A stretch of 64,000 bases of DNA from assembly GCA_913031125.1 (NCBI GenBank), contig CAJWFK010000013.1, positions 1 through 64,000 on the forward strand. The letters run 5' to 3'. A model generated the notes under the pieces. That model did not search any database. It was not told the DNA's origin and saw nothing but the letters and a program-made list of their open reading frames with translations. Source of the stretch: an uncultured Woeseia sp. GTDB taxonomy: Bacteria; Pseudomonadota; Gammaproteobacteria; Steroidobacterales; Woeseiaceae. Made by a program: the position numbers and the translations under genes. Below, piece after piece: positions 20,296-30,580 of this stretch. The stretch's first letter is position 1. Each line of letters begins with the position of its first letter.

Positions 20296-22500
20296 TTGTT
20301 AAGACATTATCCCTTAATTAGTAGCTTCTTTTTTCTGTTTGCAGCGAGCATCACGGACGCCCAGAATTATAAGCGATGCCCGGCGCTACAACTGACCGAT
20401 ACAGGCCAGGGCTCGCTTCTGTCTCGCTTCGGCTCAGGAGACCCAGAAATAATTGAATTTCAAGTTGGAGAACTCGAAGCACAGCTTGGTGACTTGCCAA
20501 TCACACAAATGTCTGGTGGGGTCCTGCTTCGTCGTGGCAATCGACTGGCGGGTGCTGACCTAGCGAGTTACGATCCTGTGCAACAAAAATTGTCACTATC
20601 AGGTAACGTACGCTATGAGGATACCAATACAGCGATAATTGGTAACGCCGCTGAGTTCGAGTACGCAACAAACCGAATTCGATTTGGGGGTGCAGAGTTT
20701 TTGTTAGGGCGGAGCGGTGCTCGAGGAACAGCAAGTTCCTTTGAAATTAACGAAGATGGCGATCTGCTTCTAACCGAGGTCGGCTATAGTACTTGCGAAG
20801 TCGGATCGGAAGCCTGGATTATTCTAGCTGACGATATCACTCTCGATGTTGAAGAAGGTGTCGGCGTCGCTCACGACGTAAAACTGAGTTTCAAAGGCCT
20901 CCCGATTCTCTATACACCATATCTTTCATTTCCTATAACAGAAGCTCGAAAATCAGGCATTCTGACACCAGAGATTGGTGGCACCAGTCGCGGTGGTAAC
21001 GAATTAAGTATGCCCTATTACTGGAATATTTCGTCTAACTACGACGCAACATTAACACCCCGCTACCTTACCGAGCGCGGACTTCAGATGGGCCTGGAAG
21101 GTCGCTATCTTTTGCAGAGCGGTTCTGGAAAAGCGTTTATAGAGTATTTGCCGCATGACAACAAACTTGACGATGAACGTTATCTCTTATCATTCGAACA
21201 TAGCACTATTTTTAAAAATGGTTGGCGTACAAATATTGACTTCCGGCAAGTTTCAGACGCCCAATATTTCGAAGATCTAGGTGGCTCACTTAGTGCCTCC
21301 AGCATTACACATCTCAATCGAAGTGCAACCTTTGACTATTACAGTGACCATTGGTCCATTATGGGCCTATTTCAAGACTATCAAACAATTGACAAGGCAA
21401 TTATGCCGATCGACCAGCCGTATCAAAGATTACCGCAGCTTCTTATTTCCGGCTTCTGGCCGAACAGCGCACTAGGTCTCGATTACTCTTTGGATAGCGA
21501 GCTTGTTAATTTCTACCGCGATATTGGTACTACTGGATGGCGTTTTAACCTTGCACCAGGAATAAAATTGCCCATAGAAAAACCTGGTTGGTTTATTACT
21601 CCAGGTCTTAAAGTCGACTACACGCGATACGATCTAAAAAATCGTTTACCCGGAAAAGATACAGAACCACACAGAGCATTGCCCATCGCTAGCCTTGACA
21701 TGGGACTTAACTTCGAACGTTTAACTGCGAAAAATACACAGATTCAGACTATTGAGCCGCGGATTCTATATGTGCATGTGCCATTTCGTAATCAAGAACA
21801 TTTACCGGTATTCGACACAATCTTTCCGGATCTAAACCTTGTTCAATTGTATAGAGAAAATCGGTTTCTCGGGATAGACCGCATTAACAATACAGATCAA
21901 ATCAGCATGGGTGTCACAACACGCATTGTTGATACAAGCAGTGGTCGTGAATTAATGTCGGCAACTATTGGACAGGCGCGCTATCTAAGCGAGCAGCGCG
22001 TACATTTGCCCAACGAGCCTGTTACCCCTCGCGATTCATCTGATTACATAGCAGAATTAAGATTCTTAATTTATGACAATCTTAATTTTGATATAGGACA
22101 TCAATGGAACGACAACGGCACAACTCGATCAGAAGCACGTTTCCAATATCGCCCTGCTAGTAATAGAATTATTAACTTGGCATACCGCTTTCGGCGAGGT
22201 TCACTCGAACACGGTGATATTTCTTGGGTCTGGCCAATACGTACGAACTGGAACTTCGTTGGTCGATACAATTTTTCGCTTCGTGACAACAAAGTGCTTG
22301 AACAATTCTATGGATTGGAATATGAGAGTTGCTGCTGGGCTATGCGTCTCGTCGGGAGAAAATACATTTCTACACGCGACGGCACACGTGACTCCTCGAT
22401 CGGTATTCAACTAGTTTTAAAAGGGATGTCCAGTATTGGTACCGGCGCTGACCAACTACTCGAACGTGGAATTCTTGGCTACGGCAGAAACCTGAACTAA
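20296..22500 (+). CDS. lptD: LPS-assembly outer-membrane protein LptD
   Basis: The outer-membrane barrel that inserts lipopolysaccharide into the outer leaflet with LptE. The 734-residue precursor has a signal peptide ending near ITDAQN, an N-terminal OstA-like beta-jellyroll (about 60-170) and a large C-terminal barrel. Cysteines near the mature N-terminus (RCPALQ), at STCEVG and in the late YESCCWAMRL segment fit the disulfide network of the family. The only start upstream of the hydrophobic core is a TTG, since an in-frame stop lies at 20263-20265. I see no good ribosome binding site. Confidence 0.93.
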   Translation: MLRHYPLISSFFFLFAASITDAQNYKRCPALQLTDTGQGSLLSRFGSGDPEIIEFQVGELEAQLGDLPITQMSGGVLLRRGNRLAGADLASYDPVQQKLSLSGNVRYEDTNTAIIGNAAEFEYATNRIRFGGAEFLLGRSGARGTASSFEINEDGDLLLTEVGYSTCEVGSEAWIILADDITLDVEEGVGVAHDVKLSFKGLPILYTPYLSFPITEARKSGILTPEIGGTSRGGNELSMPYYWNISSNYDATLTPRYLTERGLQMGLEGRYLLQSGSGKAFIEYLPHDNKLDDERYLLSFEHSTIFKNGWRTNIDFRQVSDAQYFEDLGGSLSASSITHLNRSATFDYYSDHWSIMGLFQDYQTIDKAIMPIDQPYQRLPQLLISGFWPNSALGLDYSLDSELVNFYRDIGTTGWRFNLAPGIKLPIEKPGWFITPGLKVDYTRYDLKNRLPGKDTEPHRALPIASLDMGLNFERLTAKNTQIQTIEPRILYVHVPFRNQEHLPVFDTIFPDLNLVQLYRENRFLGIDRINNTDQISMGVTTRIVDTSSGRELMSATIGQARYLSEQRVHLPNEPVTPRDSSDYIAELRFLIYDNLNFDIGHQWNDNGTTRSEARFQYRPASNRIINLAYRFRRGSLEHGDISWVWPIRTNWNFVGRYNFSLRDNKVLEQFYGLEYESCCWAMRLVGRKYISTRDGTRDSSIGIQLVLKGMSSIGTGADQLLERGILGYGRNLN

Positions 22501-22532
22501 GATCTTAAATTGGACAATAATTAGGCAGAACA

Positions 22533-23846
22533 TTGAAAAAAACGGTAACCAAATTTAGAGCATTAGGGATTGCAGTTGCAATCACCACAATCGTGGAAAC
22601 ATCACTTGCACAAGAGATTGCTGAGACCGGTCAATTTCTTGATGGTATAGCGGCGATTGTTAATGAAGGCGTCGTACTAAAAAGCGAACTCAATCGGCAA
22701 CAAGACCTGATCATCGCTCGGGCCTTAGAGGCAGATATGGAACTTCCACCAGCTCACATTTTACGCGAGCAAGTCCTGGAGCGGCTAATTGTAGAAGAAA
22801 TTCAGCTGCAACGCGCATCACGCATCGGTATACAAGTTTCCGATCAGATGCTAAATGCGGCGATCGCGGAAGTTGCTAGATCAAACAATATCGCTTTTGA
22901 AGACCTTCCCCCTTTACTCGCTGAAGATGGCCTCAACTATGCAGAATATCGACGCGACATGCGCAAACAGATGATTCTTGAACAGTTAAAGCGTATTGAC
23001 GTCGTAAATCGGATTTCGGTCTCGCCGCGGGAAATTGATAACTGCGTTTCTGATCTGGAAGACAACGCTGTTGTGAATTCTAATTACAACCTGTCACACA
23101 TTTTTATTTCAGTTCCTTCCGCAGCAACCAATGAACAATTTTCGACCGCTGAGCGCGAATCCGTAGAAGTGTACGAACAGTTGGTGGCCGGCGCAGACTT
23201 TGGCTCCCTTGCTATAAGGCACTCAGATGGGGATACAGCACTAGAAGGTGGCTCATTAGGCTGGCGCCAAGGAGACCAACTGCCAACCTTATTTTTCGAT
23301 GTTGTCGGAGAAATGCAATCTGGAGATTTTTCCCAACCAATCAGGGCGGTTAGTGGTTACCATATTGTTAAGGTGAACGAAATTCGAGGTGTCGTACAAA
23401 AAAGTGAAATAGAGCAAATGCGAATTCGTCATATTTTGGTAACACCCGACCAAATCATTGATGAGGAAACCGCGAAGGGCCGCCTAGATGATGCTTTACA
23501 GGAAATCCGTGATGGTGGTGATTTTGCCGAAATTGCCAAATTATTATCTGACGATCCAGGATCCGCAAACGATGGCGGACAGATGGGTTGGACAAACCCG
23601 GGGGAATTTGTACCTGAATTCGAAGAAATTGCCAAGACCGCCGATATCGGAGTTGTCTCAGAGCCATTTCGCAGCCGTTTTGGATGGCACATACTCGAAG
23701 TTCTCGAGCGACGCACATACGACAACACAGCAGATTTAAAAAGAAGTAACTGTGTACAACGCGTTCGCAATGGAAAATTAAACAACGAAACTGAGTTATG
23801 GGTCCGACGTATTCGTGACGAAGCTTTTGTCGAAACCAGAATCTGA
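22533..23846 (+). CDS. surA: Periplasmic chaperone and parvulin isomerase SurA
   Basis: A 437-residue periplasmic chaperone for outer-membrane proteins, including LptD. It has a signal peptide (about 1-26), the SurA_N chaperone domain (about 32-170), and two parvulin domains (about 185-285 and 295-395). The second parvulin shows the canonical RHILV ... GGDFAEIAKLLSDDPGSANDGGQMGW pattern. The start is TTG with a basic MKKTVTK N-terminus. It lies 32 bases after lptD, and the last 32 bases overlap pdxA. Confidence 0.94.
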   Translation: MKKTVTKFRALGIAVAITTIVETSLAQEIAETGQFLDGIAAIVNEGVVLKSELNRQQDLIIARALEADMELPPAHILREQVLERLIVEEIQLQRASRIGIQVSDQMLNAAIAEVARSNNIAFEDLPPLLAEDGLNYAEYRRDMRKQMILEQLKRIDVVNRISVSPREIDNCVSDLEDNAVVNSNYNLSHIFISVPSAATNEQFSTAERESVEVYEQLVAGADFGSLAIRHSDGDTALEGGSLGWRQGDQLPTLFFDVVGEMQSGDFSQPIRAVSGYHIVKVNEIRGVVQKSEIEQMRIRHILVTPDQIIDEETAKGRLDDALQEIRDGGDFAEIAKLLSDDPGSANDGGQMGWTNPGEFVPEFEEIAKTADIGVVSEPFRSRFGWHILEVLERRTYDNTADLKRSNCVQRVRNGKLNNETELWVRRIRDEAFVETRI

Positions 23847-24798
23847 TCTTCTGGTTGTAACGGCCGGGGAGCCAGCCGGCACTGGACCAGAACTATGTCT
23901 CGCGTTGGCAGAATCCAAATGGGCGGAACGCATTGTCATTATTGCTGATCCTGAACTCCTGAATGAACGCGCCGCCCTTCTCAATAAGGAAGTTGCTTTC
24001 GGCGAATACGGAACAGCTTTAACCAGTAGAAAACCGCTGTTGTTGCCACAACCACTGGCAGAACCAGCGATTTGTGGCAAACCGAATCCAGCGAATGCTC
24101 AGAGTATTCTTGATGGGTTAAAACGGGCAACCGATGGATGTGTTTCGGGCGAGTTCCGGGCATTAATAACCGGGCCTATCCAGAAAAATGTTATTAATGA
24201 AGCTGGCATATCTTTTACTGGCCACACAGAATATTTGGCCAAATTAACCGGCACTGAACTACCTGTCATGCTACTCGCCGTAGGCGACTTGCGAGTCGCC
24301 CTAGTAACAACACATCTGCCAATTTCAGAAGTCCCGAGCGCTATCACTACCCAACGAATTATCGCTACGCTTAAGATTATACATTCAGATCTTGTATCAA
24401 AGTTTCAGATCGAAAAACCAAAAATCATCGTTTGCGGCCTAAATCCACATGCTGGTGAGGGAGGATATCTTGGTAGGGAGGATCAGGAGATCATAAAGCC
24501 TGCAATTGACCACTGTAATGCTATAGGACTTAAAGTTAGGGGACCACTTCCAGCCGACACTGCATTTGCCCCAGCGACAGGATCTAGCGATGTTATTCTT
24601 TCGATGTACCACGACCAAGGCCTACCGGTAATCAAATACGCTGGTTTCGGCCAAGTTGTAAATATTACTCTGGGACTACCTATTATCCGCACTTCCGTTG
24701 ATCATGGTACAGCCCTTGATATAGCAGGAAAGGGAATAGCTGACGCAGGTAGCTTCTTCGCAGCTATTGCACTCGCTGACAAGTTAACACGGTCATGA
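23815..24798 (+). CDS. pdxA: 4-hydroxythreonine-4-phosphate dehydrogenase
   Basis: NAD-dependent enzyme of pyridoxal 5'-phosphate synthesis that oxidises 4-phosphohydroxy-threonine. It has 327 residues. The three metal/substrate segments are visible: FTGHTEYLA, CGLNPHAGEGG and MYHDQGLPVIKYAGFG. The start is a GTG inside surA, giving a 32-base overlap; the N-terminal extension before SDLLVVTAGEPAGTGPE is short, so a slightly later start is possible. The ATGA overlap with rsmA matches the conserved surA-pdxA-rsmA order. Confidence 0.93.
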   Translation: MTKLLSKPESDLLVVTAGEPAGTGPELCLALAESKWAERIVIIADPELLNERAALLNKEVAFGEYGTALTSRKPLLLPQPLAEPAICGKPNPANAQSILDGLKRATDGCVSGEFRALITGPIQKNVINEAGISFTGHTEYLAKLTGTELPVMLLAVGDLRVALVTTHLPISEVPSAITTQRIIATLKIIHSDLVSKFQIEKPKIIVCGLNPHAGEGGYLGREDQEIIKPAIDHCNAIGLKVRGPLPADTAFAPATGSSDVILSMYHDQGLPVIKYAGFGQVVNITLGLPIIRTSVDHGTALDIAGKGIADAGSFFAAIALADKLTRS

Positions 24799-25565
24799 AA
24801 TACAAACGCCGGAAACGTTTCGGTCAACACTTCTTACATGAACCCGAAATTATCAACCAAATAATTTCTGCAATAGCTCCATTAGAAGGCCAAAAATTTG
24901 TCGAAATAGGCGCGGGCGATGCAGCCATCACTGAACCTCTGTCTGATTTAGCCACGACACTGCACGCCATAGAGATAGACAGGAATCTGACGAATTTACT
25001 GCGCAAAAAATTCATTGGGCGGAAAAATATAACTATTCACGAATCAGATGTACTTAATTTTGATTTTGCAGAATTAGGGTATGATTTACGACTCGTCGGC
25101 AATCTTCCTTACAACATCTCAACACCCTTACTTTTTTATCTGCTTCCTTTCTGTGACCATATTATGGATGCGCATTTTATGCTACAGAAGGAAGTTGCCG
25201 ATCGGATCTGCGCTACCCATGGCAGCAAAAATTATGGGCGCTTGACCATAATGTTGGGCTGTCGAATGGAAACTGCCAGATTATTTGACGTGTCACCAGA
25301 ATCATTTGACCCACCACCAAAAGTTATGTCGACTGTTGTGCGAATGCGCATGTATCCCAAAGGTACATTTGAAATTAGAGATGACGAAACCATGGAAGTA
25401 ATTGTGAAACAAGCATTTTCCAAACGGCGAAAGACTCTTCGGAATGCTTTGAGCAACTGCTTAACCTGTGCGGAGATAGAAGCAATTGGCATTGACTCGA
25501 GCCAAAGACCAGAACAAGTTGCAATCACAGATTGGATAGCACTCGCAAATAGCGTGTCTGGATAG
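24795..25565 (+). CDS. rsmA: 16S rRNA dimethyladenosine transferase
   Basis: Dimethylates the two adjacent adenines of the 3'-terminal hairpin of 16S rRNA late in 30S assembly. It has 256 residues, beginning with the family signature RFGQHFLHEPEIINQII. VEIGAGDAAITEPL is the SAM loop (one residue less orthodox than the usual GPG), and NLPYNIS is the catalytic NLPY motif. The ATG overlaps the pdxA stop, and apaG follows after 35 bases. Confidence 0.95.
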   Translation: MKYKRRKRFGQHFLHEPEIINQIISAIAPLEGQKFVEIGAGDAAITEPLSDLATTLHAIEIDRNLTNLLRKKFIGRKNITIHESDVLNFDFAELGYDLRLVGNLPYNISTPLLFYLLPFCDHIMDAHFMLQKEVADRICATHGSKNYGRLTIMLGCRMETARLFDVSPESFDPPPKVMSTVVRMRMYPKGTFEIRDDETMEVIVKQAFSKRRKTLRNALSNCLTCAEIEAIGIDSSQRPEQVAITDWIALANSVSG

Positions 25566-25600
25566 GTAAAATACCTGCTAACGGATTGGAATATATAAAG

Positions 25601-25981
25601 ATGGATCAGAAACGATACGAAATTAGGATTAAAGTTGCGACTAACTACGTTGATGATCATTCCGACCCAAATATCGACCGATACGTATTCGCCTATACCA
25701 TTACTATCGAAAATCTAAGTGACATCCCGGCGCAACTTATGAGTCGTCACTGGGTGATTACTGATGCAAATGGCAAGATCCAAGAAGTTACCGGGGATGG
25801 GGTAGTAGGTGAGCAGCCACTGCTAAGTCCAGGAGACGTATATCGGTACTCAAGTGGTGCAATATTAGAAACGCCCGTCGGAACAATGGAGGGAAGTTAT
25901 CGCATGCATGCCGAAAGTGGTGTTGATTTCGATGCGCCAATCCCTCCTTTTACGTTAGCCATACCAGGCATTTTGCACTAG
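25601..25981 (+). CDS. apaG: ApaG/DUF525 domain protein
   Basis: A 126-residue single-domain beta-sandwich protein. The conserved stretch DRYVFAYTITIENL, followed by LMSRHWVITDANGKIQEV and GDVYRYSSG, defines the ApaG family. A TTG start at 25586 is possible, but the ATG at 25601 matches the usual length (E. coli 125). The function is unsettled, though it is almost always linked to apaH and rsmA, as here. Confidence 0.92.
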   Translation: MDQKRYEIRIKVATNYVDDHSDPNIDRYVFAYTITIENLSDIPAQLMSRHWVITDANGKIQEVTGDGVVGEQPLLSPGDVYRYSSGAILETPVGTMEGSYRMHAESGVDFDAPIPPFTLAIPGILH

Positions 25982-26008
25982 CCGAAAAAGGTTAGTAGAG
26001 GCGTTTAA

Positions 26009-26854
26009 TTGGCTCATTACGCGATCGGCGATCTACAAGGCTGTTACGATCCATTTCGAAGACTACTCGAAAAAATTTCCTTCGATCCAACCAAAGACAA
26101 GCTATGGCTCACTGGGGATCTTGTCAATCGAGGGCCAAAATCTCGACGCACTTTACGCTTCGTGAAGAGCATCAGCCGATCAGTAATAACTGTTCTTGGA
26201 AATCACGATCTGCATTTACTCACTCTGGCTCACAATGCCAAGTTCAAAAAACGTCACTATGAGCCGCTATGGCAAATTCTAGGTAAAGATGACTGTGATG
26301 AACTTCTTAATTGGCTCCGTATGCAACCTCTTGCTCACTATAGCGAAGAACTTAATACCTTGATGATCCATGCTGGGATACCACCACAATGGACTGTAAA
26401 AAGAACACTGGAGCGAGCGGCTGAAGTAGAGAAGGTTCTGAGGAGCGACGATTATCACGAGCTTCTTGATTGTATCTACGGGAACAAACCTGATAAGTGG
26501 TCGGGAAAGCTAGTTGGCATAGAACGTCTTCGTTTTATCATTAATGCACTCACACGAATGCGTATGGTTGACGCCGAGGGTCGCATCGACTTCACGCATA
26601 CCGGGCCACCAGAAAAAGCTGCCAAGGGTCTAACAGCTTGGTTTGCTGCTCCCGCAGCAAAATGGCATGGAGCCCGTATAGTATTTGGTCACTGGAGCGC
26701 GCTCGGACTTATTGTGAATAAGGAACTTATTGCTGTTGACACAGGCTGTGTATGGGGCCGACAACTCACTGCTGTAAAGTTAACAAAACAATCCAAGGTA
26801 ACCAGCGTAAACTGTCCGAACTTACCAGAGCAAATTGTGTCAAATGACGAGTGA
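26009..26854 (+). CDS. apaH: Symmetrical bis(5'-nucleosyl)-tetraphosphatase
   Basis: Hydrolyses Ap4A to two ADP and can remove nucleoside-tetraphosphate caps from RNA. It has 281 residues. The calcineurin-like metallophosphatase motifs are GDLQGCYDPF, GDLVNRGPKSRRTL and VLGNHDLHLL, with later histidines in IHAG and FGHWS. The start is TTG, with AGAGGCG well placed upstream. The next gene begins 11 bases before this one ends, so the catabolic cluster that follows is probably cotranscribed with rsmA-apaG-apaH. Confidence 0.94.
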   Translation: MAHYAIGDLQGCYDPFRRLLEKISFDPTKDKLWLTGDLVNRGPKSRRTLRFVKSISRSVITVLGNHDLHLLTLAHNAKFKKRHYEPLWQILGKDDCDELLNWLRMQPLAHYSEELNTLMIHAGIPPQWTVKRTLERAAEVEKVLRSDDYHELLDCIYGNKPDKWSGKLVGIERLRFIINALTRMRMVDAEGRIDFTHTGPPEKAAKGLTAWFAAPAAKWHGARIVFGHWSALGLIVNKELIAVDTGCVWGRQLTAVKLTKQSKVTSVNCPNLPEQIVSNDE

Positions 26855-27269
26855 CGAGAACATAAAATGCAGTCCTGCGCCGCAGGCAATAGGCAATTAT
26901 CCCCACGCTAAGCGAGTTGGAGATCTCCTATTCTTGTCTGGTATTGGTCCACGGCCGGCTGAAGGTGACAAAATACCGGGTACCGAAATCGATTCAAATG
27001 GTCAAATCAGGACAATTAATATCGAAGCGCAATGTCACGCAGTTTTCGCAAACGTTAATACTGTATTAAAAAATGCAGGTGCAACCTGGGGTGACTTGGT
27101 CGATATTACGGTATTCCTAATAGATATTGAGAAGAACTTTGACATATATAATCGGGTTTATTCAGAATATTTCTCGGCTAATGGGCCATGCAGGACAACG
27201 GTAGAAGTAACGCGACTACCAACACCAATTGCGATCGAACTCAAATGCATTGCACAAATACGAACATAA
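26844..27269 (+). CDS. RidA-family protein, probable 2-aminomuconate deaminase
   Basis: A 141-residue member of the RidA/YjgF/YER057c family, which hydrolyses enamines and imines. The core CRTTVEVTRLPTPIAIELKCIA carries the conserved arginine and the acidic residue of the active site. Plain RidA acts on 2-aminoacrylate, but this copy is the first of four genes followed by 3-hydroxyanthranilate dioxygenase, ACMS decarboxylase and kynureninase. 2-Aminomuconate deaminases of that pathway belong to this family, so the assignment is by context. I use the ATG at 26844, not the in-frame TTG three codons earlier. Confidence 0.7.
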   Translation: MTSDENIKCSPAPQAIGNYPHAKRVGDLLFLSGIGPRPAEGDKIPGTEIDSNGQIRTINIEAQCHAVFANVNTVLKNAGATWGDLVDITVFLIDIEKNFDIYNRVYSEYFSANGPCRTTVEVTRLPTPIAIELKCIAQIRT

Positions 27270-27281
27270 GGTTAGGCAATA

Positions 27282-27797
27282 GTGAAGTCTCTTACCGCCT
27301 TTAATTTTCGACAATGGATCGAGGAACATCGGGAGCTGCTGAAACCACCAGTATGCAACCAACAGGTATTCGACGAAAATGACTTCATTGTGATGGTCAT
27401 TGGGGGACCTAACGAACGCACTGATTATCACTATGACGAAGGTCCAGAATTATTCTACCAATTAGAAGGGGACATATTGCTGCAAACAATTCAAGACGGC
27501 GAACGGGTGGATATCAAGATTTCCGAGGGTGAAATGCTTTTGCTGCCACCAAGAATTCCGCATTCACCGCAACGCCCAAGAAAATCCTTAGGCCTTGTCG
27601 TTGAACGTAAGAGGCTAGCTGACGAATTGGATGGCTTCATGTGGTACTGCGACAAGTGCTACACGCTGCTCTATGAAGAATATTTGTACGTCGATGATAT
27701 TGTCGGCCAATTGCCTCCAATATTTGATCGATTCTACAACTCAAAAGAAAACAGAACCTGTGACAATTGCGGCAACGTAATGCCTAGCCGGAAGTAG
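27282..27797 (+). CDS. nbaC: 3-hydroxyanthranilate 3,4-dioxygenase
   Basis: Iron(II) extradiol dioxygenase of 171 residues that opens 3-hydroxyanthranilate to 2-amino-3-carboxymuconate semialdehyde (ACMS). The cupin iron ligands are His50, Glu56 (HYDEGPE) and His94 (IPHSPQRP). The C-terminal rubredoxin-like iron site, found in bacterial members and lost in animal ones, is complete: CDKC at 123-126 and CDNC at 160-163. The start is GTG. It shares one base with the following gene's start region. Confidence 0.92.
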   Translation: MKSLTAFNFRQWIEEHRELLKPPVCNQQVFDENDFIVMVIGGPNERTDYHYDEGPELFYQLEGDILLQTIQDGERVDIKISEGEMLLLPPRIPHSPQRPRKSLGLVVERKRLADELDGFMWYCDKCYTLLYEEYLYVDDIVGQLPPIFDRFYNSKENRTCDNCGNVMPSRK

Positions 27798-28813
27798 TGG
27801 TTGGTTTGAAAGTCGATATTCACACGCATATCCTGCCAAAAAACTGGCCAGATCTTAAAGAACGTTATGGCTATGGTGGGTTTATACAGCTTGAACATCA
27901 TGGTCCAGGCTGTTCGCGATTGATGCTTGACGACAAACTATTTCGAGAGGTTGAGTCAAACTGCTGGGACCCTGATGTAAGAATTTCCGACTGCAATCGG
28001 CATGGTGTAACGGTACAAGTCCTATCAACCGTACCGGTGATGTTTAGTTATTGGGCTAAACCTGCTGATACAGCTGATCTCGCAAAGATTCTGAATAACC
28101 ATATAGCTGAGATCGTCAGTGAATTCCCAAAACGTTTTGTTGGGCTAGGCACGTTACCTATGCAGGATGCTGACTTAGCTATTAAAGAATTAGAGCGATG
28201 TAGACAGGACCTTGATCTTGCAGGAATAGAGATAGGTACAAATGTAAATGGCTGGAATCTTGATGATGCGAGAATCTTTCCAATCTTGGAAGCTGCTGCT
28301 GACTTGGGAGCTGCTGTTTTTGTTCACCCATGGCAAATGCTCGGAAAAGAACGTATGGGACTCTATTGGCTCCCTTGGCTGGTTGGCATGCCTTCTGAGA
28401 CGGCTCTTTCCATCTGCACAATGATCTTCGGTGGGGTTTTTGAGAAATTACCAAACCTGCGGGTCGCATTCGCCCATGGCGGCGGGGCATTCCCAGGTAT
28501 TGTCGGGCGCTTAGAACACGGATTCAATGTCCGTCCCGATATCGTAGCTACAGCAAACCAACGTAACCCACGTGATTATCTCGGCCAATTTTTCGTAGAT
28601 TCATTGGTTCACGATCCAGCTATGCTTCGCTACATGATTGACCTTTTTGGTTCAAACCGTATAGCACTCGGTAGCGACTATCCCTTTGCTTTAGGGGAGC
28701 ATCATCCTGGCAAGATGATCGAAGATATGGAGCTTCCTGATAAAACCCGAATGAACCTACTGTCGGATGCCGCAATCGAGTGGCTTGCTATAAATAAACA
28801 GGACTTTGAATGA
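27797..28813 (+). CDS. nbaD: 2-amino-3-carboxymuconate-6-semialdehyde decarboxylase
   Basis: Zinc amidohydrolase-fold decarboxylase (338 residues) that removes CO2 from ACMS, diverting it from quinolinate and NAD synthesis to catabolism. The metal ligands fall at His9 and His11 (DIHTH), His177 (VFVHPWQM) and Asp294 (LGSDYPF), with the catalytic histidine at about 227 (FAHGGG). These positions agree closely with characterised Pseudomonas ACMSD. The start is a GTG whose bases overlap the dioxygenase stop. It ends in an ATGA overlap with kynU. Confidence 0.92.
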   Translation: MVGLKVDIHTHILPKNWPDLKERYGYGGFIQLEHHGPGCSRLMLDDKLFREVESNCWDPDVRISDCNRHGVTVQVLSTVPVMFSYWAKPADTADLAKILNNHIAEIVSEFPKRFVGLGTLPMQDADLAIKELERCRQDLDLAGIEIGTNVNGWNLDDARIFPILEAAADLGAAVFVHPWQMLGKERMGLYWLPWLVGMPSETALSICTMIFGGVFEKLPNLRVAFAHGGGAFPGIVGRLEHGFNVRPDIVATANQRNPRDYLGQFFVDSLVHDPAMLRYMIDLFGSNRIALGSDYPFALGEHHPGKMIEDMELPDKTRMNLLSDAAIEWLAINKQDFE

Positions 28814-30090
28814 AAAATTTTGAAGTAAGTCGCAAATATGCCCAATCGCTGGACAACAAGGACAAACTAGCCAGTTTTAGGGAAAAATTTAACTTTCCCA
28901 AGCCACGAGACGGAAGAAATAACATCTATCTATGCGGAAATTCACTGGGGCTCCAACCAAAAATTGCCGTAAATTTCGTAAAAGACATCTTAACTGACTG
29001 GGCAGACCTTGGTGTTGAAGGACATACTAAAGGAAGGAGTCCTTGGCTTAGTTATCATAGGCTTGCAACAAAGGGGTTTGCATCCTTAGTTGGCGCGAAT
29101 GAGCGGGAAGTAGTCGCAATGAATACCTTAACCGTTAACCTCCATATACTGATGGCAAGTTTTTACCGGCCAACGAGCAAAAAGAATAAAATAGTTATTG
29201 AGTCAACGGCCTTTCCCTCAGATTATTACGCAGTTACCTCACAGCTTCAGTTACATGGATACAAGCCAAACGAGTGCTTAATTGAATGGAAGCCCCGTCT
29301 AGATAAGCTGCTTCATATCGATGATTTAGAGCAGATCCTCGAGGATCAAGGACATGAGATTGCGCTTGTCCTACTACCGGGTGTTCAGTACTACAACGGA
29401 CAAGTATTAGACATGGAGGCAGCTTGCCGTGCCGTTCAAAATGCTGGCTGTTTGATTGGACTTGATTTAGCTCATGCAATCGGCAATGTACCAATGCAAT
29501 TGCATGATTGGGGTCCCGATTTTGCTGCCTGGTGCACCTATAAATACCTGAATGCCGGACCAGGTGCAGTTGCTGGTGCATTTGTTCATTCGCGTCATCT
29601 TGATGGTGATGGAAGTCAACAATTAACAGGCTGGTGGGGTAATGAAGAAAAAACACGATTTCAAATGGCCCGCACATTCGAACCCGCCAATGGTGTAGAA
29701 CGCTGGCAATTAAGTAACCCACCAATTCTAGCCATCGCTCCAATAATCGCGTCGCTCAACATTTTTGAGGAAGCCGGTATGGAGGCATTGCGTGAGAAAT
29801 CCCTTTCCCAGACTAGCTATCTCAAATTATTACTTGACTCTTGTTTCGAAGGGCAAGTCGAAACAATTACACCAACCAGTAGGCGTGGTTGCCAATTATC
29901 GCTGGTAATCACAGATAACAAGCTTAATGGACATGACGTTTTTAAGGCGCTGGCAGAACAGCATGTCACAGCCGATTGGAGAGAACCGAATGTTATTCGC
30001 GTAGCCCCCGCGCCACTCTATAACAGCTATGAGGATATCTATGAGTTTTCTTTGCGTTTGGGCACGGCCATAAATACAAAACAAGCTTAA
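28810..30090 (+). CDS. kynU: Kynureninase
   Basis: PLP enzyme (426 residues) that cleaves kynurenine or 3-hydroxykynurenine to (3-hydroxy)anthranilate and alanine. The family features are [12 protein letters not shown] near the N-terminus, the [10 protein letters not shown] segment, the PLP lysine in [12 protein letters not shown] and GWWG downstream. It is the last gene of the four-gene cluster, and its stop codon overlaps that of the convergent folA. Tryptophan dioxygenase, formamidase and kynurenine monooxygenase are not in this window. Confidence 0.93.
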   Translation: MKNFEVSRKYAQSLDNKDKLASFREKFNFPKPRDGRNNIYLCGNSLGLQPKIAVNFVKDILTDWADLGVEGHTKGRSPWLSYHRLATKGFASLVGANEREVVAMNTLTVNLHILMASFYRPTSKKNKIVIESTAFPSDYYAVTSQLQLHGYKPNECLIEWKPRLDKLLHIDDLEQILEDQGHEIALVLLPGVQYYNGQVLDMEAACRAVQNAGCLIGLDLAHAIGNVPMQLHDWGPDFAAWCTYKYLNAGPGAVAGAFVHSRHLDGDGSQQLTGWWGNEEKTRFQMARTFEPANGVERWQLSNPPILAIAPIIASLNIFEEAGMEALREKSLSQTSYLKLLLDSCFEGQVETITPTSRRGCQLSLVITDNKLNGHDVFKALAEQHVTADWREPNVIRVAPAPLYNSYEDIYEFSLRLGTAINTKQA

Positions 30091-30572
30091 ATCCTCTCCA
30101 GGGTCATTATCTCGAAAAAGGGCACGTCTACACCGTAACTTTTGTATTGCTCGTTGCTGACTTCAGTCCATACACTCATGTCTATTTCAGGAAAAGTAGT
30201 ATCTCCCTGCACTTCAACTTCAACACGCGTTAAATAAATTTTGTTAGCCGTGGGTAAAAACTGACGATAGACTTCACCGCCCCCGATAATCATCACTTCC
30301 CTCGCGCCTTGGGCCATAGCCAATGCAATTTCGCTATTTTGAGCTATCGCACAACCCTCAGCTACGTATTCATGATCTCGTGTTAGCACAATATTTTTTC
30401 GTCCGGGAAGCGGGCGACCAATCGACTCATATGTGGCTCGCCCCATTATGATTGGTTTACCCATCGTCAACTCCCTGAAGCGCTTTAGATCTTCTGGGAG
30501 ATGCCAAGGTAAGCGTCCATTAACACCAATGACATTATTCGCCGATACGGCGACAATAATCGCTATCTTCAT
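30087..30572 (-). CDS. folA: Dihydrofolate reductase
   Basis: NADPH-dependent reductase of 161 residues regenerating tetrahydrofolate after thymidylate synthesis. NNVIGVNGRLPWHLPEDLKRF at the N-terminus contains the acidic active-site residue (PEDLKRF) and the Met20-type loop. GRATYESIGRPLPGRKNIVLT and MIIGGGEVY are the cofactor motifs. It follows thyA by eight bases in the order lgt-thyA-folA and ends tail-to-tail with kynU, sharing stop-codon bases. Confidence 0.95.
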   Translation of the reverse strand: MKIAIIVAVSANNVIGVNGRLPWHLPEDLKRFRELTMGKPIIMGRATYESIGRPLPGRKNIVLTRDHEYVAEGCAIAQNSEIALAMAQGAREVMIIGGGEVYRQFLPTANKIYLTRVEVEVQGDTTFPEIDMSVWTEVSNEQYKSYGVDVPFFEIMTLERI

Positions 30573-30580
30573 TGGATACC

